Of a DNA stretch of 48,976 bases, positions 8,588 to 14,001 are shown in pieces. The stretch's first letter is position 1, and every line of letters starts with the position of its first letter. Location of the stretch: contig JAHDBV010000025.1 in NCBI GenBank assembly GCA_020630195.1, forward strand, positions 1-48,976. The letters run 5' to 3'. The position numbers were made by a program, and so were the translations under genes. This stretch comes from Acidimicrobiales bacterium (GTDB taxonomy: Bacteria > Actinomycetota > Acidimicrobiia > Acidimicrobiales > SZUA-35). The notes under the pieces were generated by a model. That model made no database searches. It was given only the letters and a program-made list of their open reading frames with translations, and was not told the origin of the DNA.

Positions 8588-8854
8588 ATGGACGACAATC
8601 GTGAACCGAACCACCGCCACTGCGGCCAGTGCGCCCGGCCCCTGGTCAACCACACCCGACGGCCCGGCCGGTCCAGCGCCTGTCGCCGGCGACGAGAAGC
8701 CCTGCCGAGGCCGGGCGGGCTCCCGATGCGCCCTCGAGAGACTTATCGGCTGGTCAGCACGGCCGGACACTTCATGCGACGCGAGGCTGTGAGGCGGGCC
8801 ATTCGGTTCCTCGCTGACGATCTGATCGACCGGCTCGGTGAGCTGTTTCCCTGA
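8588..8854 (+). CDS. Small hypothetical protein, possible zinc-binding N-terminus
   Basis: 88 aa, not recognised. The N-terminus has HCGQCARPL and SSACRRRR, loosely similar to small C-x2-C zinc fingers found in mobile-element proteins. The C-terminal 40 residues (from MRPRETYRLVS to DDLIDRLGELF) look like two amphipathic helices. No good ribosome-binding site is visible upstream of ATG 8588, and a shorter protein starting at the internal ATG 8728 is possible. The 190 bases before it (8396-8587) hold nothing I can identify. Confidence 0.35.
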   Translation: MDDNREPNHRHCGQCARPLVNHTRRPGRSSACRRRREALPRPGGLPMRPRETYRLVSTAGHFMRREAVRRAIRFLADDLIDRLGELFP

Positions 8855-8937
8855 TGACTGCTGCAGGTTGAGTCCGAGATGCGAACGAGCAAGAGTTCTG
8901 TGGGACAGTTGTCTGGGGCCGCTCGGCGAGAAGGAAC

Positions 8938-9057
8938 ATGTCTGACAATGGGTGCGCTGGAGTTCACGGCTTCTACCGGTACTTGGGCTGGTCAGCAGGT
9001 CCGGCGTCGGGCTTCGCGTTCTGCTCCAGCTGGCTTGGCCGGGAGAGCGGACGGTGA
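8938..9057 (+). CDS. Very small hypothetical protein coupled to the next gene
   Basis: 39 aa open frame starting ATG 8938, preceded by AGAAGGAA, and ending in a TGA that overlaps the GTG of the next gene (GTGA, 9054-9057). The product is rich in aromatic and small residues (GFYRYLGWSAG, FAFCSSWLG) with no recognisable family. The stop/start overlap is the main reason to take it seriously. It could equally be a leader peptide for the membrane protein downstream. Confidence 0.35.
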   Translation: MSDNGCAGVHGFYRYLGWSAGPASGFAFCSSWLGRESGR

Positions 9058-9551
9058 GCGCGGGCGAATGGGTGCAACTCGCTGTTGCCGTCGGAACTGC
9101 ATCTCTGGCTGCGGCGGCCTACTGGACGATCGCTGAGGCCCGGAAGGTAGCTCGTGCTGATGAGGCGCGACGTCGAGCCGATGTGCTCGCCGGGCTGCAG
9201 GCTTTGATCCTTGACCGCGAGACCTCCGACGAAGAGACGCAGGCTGGAAGGAAGGACCGGCTGGCCGCGGCAAGGCAAGTCAAGGCCCAGGCCGCGCTCG
9301 TCCAGCCCTACCTTGAGTCTGGCGAGCGGGCTGACCTGGCTCTAGCACTGCTGAGACTCGAGGCTCTTGCTGCGAAGCGAGGTCAGATCGACGGCTACCG
9401 ATCGGCACATCGTGACCTCCGGACTTTGCTCTTCGACATGCAGGGCCACTTAGACGATGCGTACCTAGCCGCGCTTCGCTCCTTTCAGGAGGAGCATCCA
9501 GGCGGTACCTGGCATGGCCTGGAGCTTGGAGCACCGACCTCGAGTCCCTGA
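9054..9551 (+). CDS. Single-pass membrane protein with coiled-coil-like cytoplasmic region
   Basis: 165 aa, unknown family. GTG 9054 has GGGAGAG about 7 nt upstream. One N-terminal helix (about residues 5-24, QLAVAVGTASLAAAAYWTI) is followed at once by a charged Ala/Arg/Glu/Leu-rich stretch (EARKVARADEARRRADVL), consistent with a helical or coiled-coil domain. Such membrane-anchored helical proteins are common in phage-derived and defence islands, but nothing here gives a function. Third-position GC is lower than in the flanking housekeeping genes, in keeping with acquired DNA. Confidence 0.6.
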   Translation: MSAGEWVQLAVAVGTASLAAAAYWTIAEARKVARADEARRRADVLAGLQALILDRETSDEETQAGRKDRLAAARQVKAQAALVQPYLESGERADLALALLRLEALAAKRGQIDGYRSAHRDLRTLLFDMQGHLDDAYLAALRSFQEEHPGGTWHGLELGAPTSSP

Positions 9552-9938
9552 GCGGCTCAGCGCGGCTGTCGTTGCTAGGACGAATACCTCACGGCTTGCG
9601 ATCAATATGCGCCGTGCCGAGGGCGAAGTCGCGGTCGAATGCCATGGCCGTCCGTCGCCGGCGAGGCGCCTCGCTCTTCGGTCGGCCACATCCGCGGCAG
9701 CGCAGTCGCCGCACTTGCCGTCTCGGAGCCCTCGGTAGGGGTGCGGCGTGTCGCACGAGGTGCACGGCATACGGCGAGCGGCGACAGTGGTGCGGCGTTG
9801 CCGGCGGGCCTCGATCTCGGCGGGACCCGGGTCCTGCCCGTCGTGTCGGTTCGCCCACTTGCGGCAGGCGCCGCACCGGCCGGCCAGCCAGAAACGCCTC
9901 GAACGAGGGCGAGTGTGGTTCGTCGCGGAGAATCCCAC
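9465..9938 (-). CDS. Cysteine-rich hypothetical protein, possibly frameshifted
   Basis: 157 aa with GTG start; unknown. It has three CxxC knuckles: CGAC (about residue 23), CTSC and CGDC, the last two about 20 residues apart (PCTSCDTPHPYRGLRDGKC), suggesting a zinc ribbon. Codon use is strongly GC-rich at third positions up to about base 9645 and then deteriorates. A neighbouring frame reads MAFDRDFALGTAHIDRKP to a stop at 9589, so one frameshift near 9645 is possible, and the 87-base overlap with the convergent gene would then vanish. It is divergent from the XRE gene at 9999 with an inverted repeat between them. Confidence 0.35.
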   Translation of the reverse strand: MGFSATNHTRPRSRRFWLAGRCGACRKWANRHDGQDPGPAEIEARRQRRTTVAARRMPCTSCDTPHPYRGLRDGKCGDCAAADVADRRARRLAGDGRPWHSTATSPSARRILIASREVFVLATTAALSRSGTRGRCSKLQAMPGTAWMLLLKGAKRG

Positions 9939-9945
9939 CGATGTA

Positions 9946-9974
9946 GTGATTCAGGCTCCCGAAAATTGAATCAC
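9946..9974. promoter_or_regulatory. Inverted-repeat operator candidate
   Basis: Perfect 8-bp arms GTGATTCA (9946-9953) and TGAATCAC (9967-9974) with a 13-nt spacer. The arms are 21 bp centre to centre, two helical turns. The site lies between the divergent start at 9938 and the XRE regulator at 9999, just upstream of its -10 (9986-9991). This is the position expected for autorepression by a dimeric HTH protein. Confidence 0.5.
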
Positions 9975-9985
9975 GTGGTGTCTGG

Positions 9986-9991
9986 CACAAT
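9986..9991 (+). promoter_or_regulatory. -10 element of the island operon
   Basis: CACAAT followed by 7 nt and GTG 9999, matching the spacing seen before other leaderless genes in the window. No convincing -35 at 17 bp, which would suit a regulated promoter. Confidence 0.45.
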
Positions 9992-9998
9992 GTGGGCC

Positions 9999-10424
9999 GT
10001 GAGCGAGACCGACGATCGGCACTGGGAACAGCTCGGCAGAGAGCTGGCGCGCCGACGAGGGGAGCTCGGCTACTCGCAGCGCCACTTCGCCTCGATCGCT
10101 GGTCTGTCGCAGAGCAAGGCATCAGATCTCGAGCGGGGCGTCGCCCGGACCAAGATGCGTCAGACGACGTTGAGCGGCACCCAGCGGGCGCTCGGCTGGG
10201 CGTCGGGCTCTATCGAGGCTGTGCTCGAGGGCGGCGCTCCGAATCTCGACGCATCCGGAAGACCCGACGACCCGGATCCGCCTGCCTCAGCGGGCGCGTT
10301 GCCAGTGCCGTCGGATCTGGTCGAGGAGACGTTGGCGGCGTCGGGGTCGTCCGACTGGACGGACGAGGAACGCAAGGACATGTTGCGCTACGCAGAGTTC
10401 CTCCGCTCGAAGCGCAAGAGCTGA
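9999..10424 (+). CDS. XRE-family helix-turn-helix regulator
   Basis: 141 aa. An N-terminal Cro/CI-type HTH (LGRELARRRGELGYSQRHFASIAGLSQSKASDLERG, read in sections over residues about 11-45) is followed by a helix, a Pro/Asp/Ala-rich linker and a C-terminal helical tail (TDEERKDMLRYAEFLRS). It probably binds the inverted repeat just upstream and controls the genes after it, as ImmR-type repressors do. GTG 9999 was chosen over ATG 9990 because of the 7-nt spacing from the -10 box and because the protein then begins MSETDDRHWEQ (GTG read as Met). The RelA-like gene starts 6 bases after the stop, so the two are surely cotranscribed. Confidence 0.8.
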   Translation: MSETDDRHWEQLGRELARRRGELGYSQRHFASIAGLSQSKASDLERGVARTKMRQTTLSGTQRALGWASGSIEAVLEGGAPNLDASGRPDDPDPPASAGALPVPSDLVEETLAASGSSDWTDEERKDMLRYAEFLRSKRKS

Positions 10425-10430
10425 CCCCTC

Positions 10431-11204
10431 ATGATGGGTGAACCCGTGGGCTTCTCGAAGCGCCAGGTCGACCGGGCAGGCGCGACTGTGCGGGAGCTGC
10501 TGGTCGCACCACAGGCGGAGTTCAACGAACGGATCTTCGAGTGGGTCGAGGTCATTGAGATCCTGAACTGGTGGCGTCGCCAGCACAGCAGGCCGTTGAC
10601 GGCGGGTGCGATGGGGTTGCGCTCGGCGTGCCAGACCGAGCTCGGGGTCCTTCCCCTGAAACCTGGAACGGTGTCGCAGAGGTTGAAGCGGCTCCCGACG
10701 GTGGTCGACAAGCTGTTCCGCGAGCCGAAGATGAATGCGTCGAGGATGCAGGACCTGGGCGGGGCACGTGCCGTGCTGCCCGACGTTCAGACGATTCGCC
10801 GGGTTCAGCGGCGCCTGGTCAAGAACCACGATGATCGATGCCGTCGGACGGGAAGGACCCGGGGGGCGAGGATCAGCGACTACATCGAACACCCGAAGCC
10901 GAGCGGCTACCGGGGTGTCCACGTGATCGTGGATCATCACGGCCGATGGATCGAGCTCCAACTCAGGACGCCGATCCAGCACGAGTGGGCGATGCTCGTG
11001 GAGCAGCTCGGCTCGGAGTTCGCGTCGGACCTGAAGTCGGGTGTCGGCCCGCCGGACGTTCTCGCCTTCCTTCGCCTACTGTCTGAGGCCCTTCAGCTTG
11101 AGTCGGAGGGGGTGGCGGTCGATAGTGTCATGCACGACGAGCTGACCCGCCTGCGCCTAGCGGTGGCGGCCGAGCGACGAATCGGAAGGATGAGCGATGG
11201 CTGA
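10431..11204 (+). CDS. Synthetase-only RelA/SpoT-domain protein (small alarmone synthetase, toxSAS-like)
   Basis: 257 aa. It carries the RelA/SpoT nucleotidyltransferase core with no HD hydrolase, TGS or ACT domain. Visible motifs: the ATP-binding RLKRLPTVVDK (about residues 84-94), QDLGGARAV with Asp108 and Arg113, DYIEHPKPSGYRGVH with Tyr160, Arg161 and His164, and ELQLRTPIQHEW with Glu175, Gln177 and Arg179. All residues expected for pyrophosphate transfer are kept. Synthetase-only members are either housekeeping RelP/RelQ-type enzymes or toxSAS toxins that make ppApp or pyrophosphorylate tRNA. Position behind an XRE gene, overlap with a small gene, and setting in an island favour the toxin/defence reading; this is inference. 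ATG 10434 is an alternative start. Confidence 0.85.
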   Translation: MMGEPVGFSKRQVDRAGATVRELLVAPQAEFNERIFEWVEVIEILNWWRRQHSRPLTAGAMGLRSACQTELGVLPLKPGTVSQRLKRLPTVVDKLFREPKMNASRMQDLGGARAVLPDVQTIRRVQRRLVKNHDDRCRRTGRTRGARISDYIEHPKPSGYRGVHVIVDHHGRWIELQLRTPIQHEWAMLVEQLGSEFASDLKSGVGPPDVLAFLRLLSEALQLESEGVAVDSVMHDELTRLRLAVAAERRIGRMSDG

Positions 11205-11472
11205 CAAGATGCAGAACTTCCTGCTCATCTACAACCACGACCGGCTGGAGCTGGACGAGGTGATCGAGTTCGGTGAAGACGTGGAAGCCGCCCTGGACCG
11301 CTACGCCGAGGAAGAGCAGAAGCACGGACTTCACTCGAAGATGGAGATCGTGCTGATCGCCAGCGACTCGCTGGCCTCGATCCAGGTTACGCACGCCAAC
11401 TACTTCCCCCGTCAGCCTCCGTCGGAGATCATGAGGAAGTACCTGGTCGATCTCGACCTGAGCACCGACTGA
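11197..11472 (+). CDS. 91-aa conserved-looking small protein, candidate partner of the alarmone synthetase
   Basis: Acidic 91-aa protein whose ATG overlaps the end of the RelA-like gene by 8 nt. It begins with a beta-strand (MQNFLLIYNHDR), then EFGEDVEAALDRYAEEEQKH (helix), a second strand (KMEIVLIASDSLASI) and THANYF, a compact alpha/beta layout. I recall similar EFG...IGADS...THxxYF proteins of unknown function in actinobacteria, but cannot confirm this here. Small size, acidity and translational coupling suit an antitoxin or regulator of the synthetase. That role is inferred only from position. Confidence 0.7.
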   Translation: MADKMQNFLLIYNHDRLELDEVIEFGEDVEAALDRYAEEEQKHGLHSKMEIVLIASDSLASIQVTHANYFPRQPPSEIMRKYLVDLDLSTD

Positions 11473-11484
11473 CACACCTGCCCG

Positions 11485-11490
11485 TAGGTT
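11485..11490 (+). promoter_or_regulatory. -10-like element before the metallopeptidase gene
   Basis: TAGGTT with 8 nt to ATG 11499, as at other leaderless starts. The peptidase may therefore be made separately from the upstream three genes, as well as by read-through. Confidence 0.45.
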
Positions 11491-11498
11491 CTCGTCGC

Positions 11499-11906
11499 AT
11501 GCGGTGGACCCCTTGGCGGGCGTTGCGATCTCGCCCCGACGTCGACTTCGATCGGATCGGGCTGCCGTCGGGTGCGGACGCTGTGTCCGTGGCAGCGGTC
11601 GTCGATGGCGGTGTCGTCCTCCTCGACCACTCGTTGTCGCGGGTGGAAAGGCGGTGCGCTCTCGCGCACGAGATCGTGCACCTCGAGCGGGGCGGCGGGT
11701 CCTGTGACCCGTGCCGGGTCCGTGAGGAAGCGATCGTCGATCGGATCGTCGCCGAACGACTGGTGCCGTTGTGTGAGCCGCTCGTGTTCTGCGACCACCT
11801 GGAGGTCGTGGAGGCCTGGATGGTGGCGGAGGAGTTCGACGTCACCGACGACGTCGCCCGCCGTGCGCTGGCGACGCTCGACGGGGCTAGTCGGTTGGCG
11901 ACGTGA
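11499..11906 (+). CDS. ImmA/IrrE-type zinc metallopeptidase
   Basis: 135 aa. The gluzincin-like motif is AHEIVH (His57, Glu58, His61), in the usual context RRCALAHEIVHLERGG. A helix with REEAIVDRIVAERLVP follows, where the third metal ligand is expected. ImmA/IrrE proteins cleave XRE-type repressors (ImmA on ImmR, IrrE on DdrO) and so switch on mobile-element or stress genes. With an XRE regulator three genes upstream, a repressor-protease pair is the natural model. The short N-terminus MRWTPWRALRSRPDV is typical of compact actinobacterial members. The stop overlaps the start of the next gene (TGATG). Confidence 0.8.
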   Translation: MRWTPWRALRSRPDVDFDRIGLPSGADAVSVAAVVDGGVVLLDHSLSRVERRCALAHEIVHLERGGGSCDPCRVREEAIVDRIVAERLVPLCEPLVFCDHLEVVEAWMVAEEFDVTDDVARRALATLDGASRLAT

Positions 11907-12112
11907 TGTCGATCTGGGTGGACGCTGATTGCTCTTGTGTACCGCCCGTCGAGGTTCGTCTGTACTGTCCCAGGAACCTGTTCTGGATCTGCGACGCAGG
12001 CCATCTCACCCACTTCGGGGTCGAGTCCAAAGACATCGAGGCCTGGTTCAAGGCCCGATACCCGGGCTGCAGGACGGTTCCATTCGTCGGCCGGGTTTCG
12101 ATCCGCCGGTGA
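11906..12112 (+). CDS. Small Cys-containing hypothetical protein
   Basis: 68 aa, no family recognised. ATG 11906 overlaps the TGA of the peptidase gene, so translation is coupled; a GTG three bases earlier is also possible. Five Cys (CSC near residue 10, LYCP, WICDAGH, PGCR) and aromatic residues suggest a small metal-binding or disulfide-free Cys-rich fold. HLTHFGVESKDIEAWFKARYPG reads as a helix-containing segment. Its function may relate to the peptidase or the alarmone synthetase, but there is no direct evidence. Confidence 0.5.
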   Translation: MSIWVDADCSCVPPVEVRLYCPRNLFWICDAGHLTHFGVESKDIEAWFKARYPGCRTVPFVGRVSIRR

Positions 12113-12137
12113 GGCAGGAACTCCGCCGGAGGGGACC

Positions 12138-12281
12138 ATGCCCGAGCGGCTCCGCCCGGCGAAGCTAGAAGGCGCACGCCGGCGGCTCGATGACCTCGTC
12201 GCTCGAGGCGTGGCCCCCGAGATGATCGAGGCGGCGATATGCCGGGTCGTTGAGCTGTCAGCTGCGCCGGGCGAGGAGTGA
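12138..12281 (+). CDS. 47-aa helical protein at the operon end
   Basis: 47 aa with one of the best ribosome-binding sites in the window (GGAGGGG, 12128-12134, 3 nt before ATG). The sequence (PAKLEGARRRLDDLVARG, then PEMIEAAICRVVELS) predicts two amphipathic helices, like small helical hairpins that bind protein partners. Not recognised. It is the last plus-strand gene of the cluster; its 3' end overlaps the convergent membrane gene by 24 bases. Confidence 0.5.
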   Translation: MPERLRPAKLEGARRRLDDLVARGVAPEMIEAAICRVVELSAAPGEE

Positions 12282-12662
12282 AGCGATCCAGAGCAGCGCG
12301 GCGGTGGTCCACCACGGCATGACGGTGGACCCGAAGAGGGCCCAGTCGCTCGCGCTCGCGACGCCCGGGTAGTCCAGGGCGACTCCGACGTAGAGGCCAC
12401 CGGCAGCGAGGACGATCGCTGCGTGGGCCGGGAGGCGGACGGCGTTTCGGTTGGTCACCGTGCGGCCGGCGTCGATCTCGCGTTGCTGCCGGCAGTCGTC
12501 CTCCGTCTTGCGGGCGTACCGCTCGGCCACCGCGCGGTTCGGTGCCTTGAACCGGATCTGAGGCTGTGGGTACTTCCGTGTGAGCGGATCCCGGCCCACG
12601 GCCAGGCGGGCGGACCACCACTTGCCCGGCTTCGGCGAGTAGAGCGTCTCAACTGTCGGCAC
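12258..12662 (-). CDS. Integrase arm-binding-like domain joined to two membrane helices
   Basis: 134 aa, GTG start. Residues about 5-65 (YSPKPGKWWSARLAVGRDP, then FKAPNRAVAERYARKTEDD) resemble the N-terminal AP2-like/Arm DNA-binding domain of tyrosine integrases. Instead of the SAM-like and catalytic domains, the protein continues into two hydrophobic segments (AAIVLAAGGLYVGVAL and WWTTAALLWIASLL) and stops. No integrase catalytic residues (R...HxxR...Y) exist here or nearby. It may be a truncated integrase fused by chance to a membrane tail, or a small membrane protein with a coincidental match. It overlaps the end of the pentapeptide gene by 14 nt, so the two are cotranscribed. Confidence 0.55.
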   Translation of the reverse strand: MPTVETLYSPKPGKWWSARLAVGRDPLTRKYPQPQIRFKAPNRAVAERYARKTEDDCRQQREIDAGRTVTNRNAVRLPAHAAIVLAAGGLYVGVALDYPGVASASDWALFGSTVMPWWTTAALLWIASLLARRS

Positions 12663-13776
12663 CGTCGTCGTCCTGCTTCGTGGGTGGCGCGAAGTCGTCG
12701 GGCCACCGGGTTTTGCCGTTCCAGGACGCATCGCGCAGATCCGCGTCGGTCAGGTTGGCGCCGGTCAGGTTGGCGTCGGTCAAGTTGGCCTTGGTCAGGT
12801 TGGCGCCGGTCAAGTTGGCCTTGGTCAGATTCGCTCCGCTGAGGCTGGTCACGGCGAGGTCTGTGCCGGTGAGGTTGGCCCTGGGCAGGATCGCTCCGCT
12901 GAGATTGGCGTGGTGAATGACTGCACCGCTGAGGTTCGCACGATCCAGGACGGCTCGTGTGAGGTCGGCGCCGCCTAGCAATGCGCCGCGGAGGTCCGCG
13001 TGGCGGAGATCTGACCTCGGCGCTTTGAGGTCTTCAAGCTTGGCTTGTCGAGGGATGCGGCCGAGGGCCTGGAGGGCTGCTACTCGGTCTGGCTGAGTCT
13101 TGTCGTCTGCATCGTCTGTTCGTGGCAGCCGGACGTAGGCGCAAAGCACGTCCCGGACTGTGTCGCCGAAGCGCTCGATCGCATCGTGAGCTACGGCTTC
13201 GAGGGCGAACACCCCACCGATCCGGATCGCCAGGTTGTCGTCGCCCATCTGCTCGATCGCCTTGGCGTAGCGGTCGGTCTGGTCGCCTGACTCGGCGACG
13301 CGCGCCTGGACCTCGGTCGCTCGGACCCGTCGGAAGGTGAGCCAGACGGCGATGAGGCCGAGCACGCCGAGCGAGACCCGGAGGCCCGTTTGAAGGACGA
13401 AGATCCTCGCCTCGAGGGTGCGGGCCTCGGCGTCGGGATCGATGGGGCCGCCGTCGTCGGACGCCATCTCAAGCAGTCGAGCGGCGAGCTCGTCAGCGTT
13501 GGCATAGGAGTACAGAAGTACTCCGACGGCGAGCGCAACGAGGCCGATGGTGACCGCCGTGTCCGTGATGGCGCTACCACCCTGATTCGGAGCGACCGTT
13601 CTAAGGCGGTATCTGCCTGAGCGAGCGTGGACGAGGGGGAGGGCAGGCCTGGGGTTGTTTCCCCTGTTCAGCGGACGTGGGTGAGTGCGGCTCTGGGGCT
13701 CGGTTCGGGCCGAATCGAGGGGTTGAGAGCCCGCAGAGTGTTCTGCCTCAATTCTGCCCAAGTCGGTTCCACCCAC
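12649..13776 (-). CDS. Pentapeptide-repeat membrane protein
   Basis: 375 aa from GTG 13776. Residues 1-68 are Pro/Arg-rich and low-complexity. Two membrane helices follow (about 74-93, TIGLVALAVGVLLYS; about 129-148, RVSLGVLGLIAVWLTF). Then comes a conserved segment RVRATEVQARVAESGDQTDRY leading into EQMGDDNLAIRIGGVFALE and VLCAYVR. From about residue 258 there are pentapeptide repeats A(D/N)LxG (ADLRGALLGGADL, ANLTKANLTGANL), predicted to form a right-handed quadrilateral beta-helix in the cytoplasm. This architecture is a known actinobacterial/cyanobacterial family of unknown function. The start is supported by TATACT 5 nt upstream; a shorter protein beginning nearer the first helix has no good start codon. 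Confidence 0.75.
   Translation of the reverse strand: MGGTDLGRIEAEHSAGSQPLDSARTEPQSRTHPRPLNRGNNPRPALPLVHARSGRYRLRTVAPNQGGSAITDTAVTIGLVALAVGVLLYSYANADELAARLLEMASDDGGPIDPDAEARTLEARIFVLQTGLRVSLGVLGLIAVWLTFRRVRATEVQARVAESGDQTDRYAKAIEQMGDDNLAIRIGGVFALEAVAHDAIERFGDTVRDVLCAYVRLPRTDDADDKTQPDRVAALQALGRIPRQAKLEDLKAPRSDLRHADLRGALLGGADLTRAVLDRANLSGAVIHHANLSGAILPRANLTGTDLAVTSLSGANLTKANLTGANLTKANLTDANLTGANLTDADLRDASWNGKTRWPDDFAPPTKQDDDGADS
12747..12960. repeat. 15-bp degenerate tandem repeat encoding the pentapeptide array
   Basis: Successive plus-strand units of the form GTCAGGTTGGCGCCG / GTCAAGTTGGCCTTG recur every 15 bases; the copies at 12747-12840 are nearly identical. They encode A-N-L-T-x on the minus strand. 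Local homogeneity suggests recent expansion by slippage or recombination. Confidence 0.7.
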
Positions 13777-13781
13777 GCCTG

Positions 13782-13787
13782 AGTATA
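13782..13787 (-). promoter_or_regulatory. -10 element TATACT for the pentapeptide gene
   Basis: Reads TATACT on the minus strand, the closest match to TATAAT in the window, 5 nt before GTG 13776. It sits 23 bases beyond the 3' end of tRNA-Thr. Confidence 0.55.
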
Positions 13788-13809
13788 CGTTTTCCCTGCT
13801 AGATGGACG

Positions 13810-13882
13810 AGCCCGAGACAGGAGTCGAACCTGCGACCTGCTGTTTACAAGACAGCTGCTCTACCAACTGAGCTACTCGGGC
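13810..13882 (-). tRNA. tRNA-Thr (anticodon UGU)
   Basis: Complete cloverleaf on the minus strand. The acceptor stem is GCCCGAG / CTCGGGC (outer strands at 13876-13882 and 13811-13817), the D-arm is GCTCAGTTGGTAGAGC, the anticodon stem GCTGT / ACAGC encloses loop CTTGTAA (anticodon TGT, reads ACA), and the T-arm GCAGG TTCGACT CCTGT is intact. The discriminator base is T at 13810 (complement); CCA is not encoded. Its 3' end faces the accessory island, the usual orientation for a tRNA used as an integration site, but I found no second copy of its 3' end at the other island border. Confidence 0.97.
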
Positions 13883-14001
13883 GGATCGGAAGCGACTCCG
13901 CAGTCGCCGCCGTGGTCACAGATGGTAGAACTGTGAGCCGCTGGCGCATCCCGCCGTCCAGAAGTCCCCGCCAGGAGCCTCCGTCCCATGAGTGTTGACC
14001 G

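Noticed and set aside
9639..9998. A longer N-terminus for the XRE regulator
   Set aside because: The upstream extension crosses the palindrome and -10 box and is Arg/Ala/Gly-rich without protein character; the HTH fold begins just after GTG 9999.
12747..12960. Short regular repeats as a possible CRISPR or minisatellite
   Set aside because: The 15-bp period keeps the pentapeptide frame and there are no spacers; it is coding repeat of the beta-helix protein.
7470..13882. A complete integrative element with two att sites
   Set aside because: I searched near 7470-8450 for a copy of the tRNA-Thr 3' end and found none, and there is no integrase catalytic domain. The island may have been integrated once, but a mobile unit cannot be claimed.
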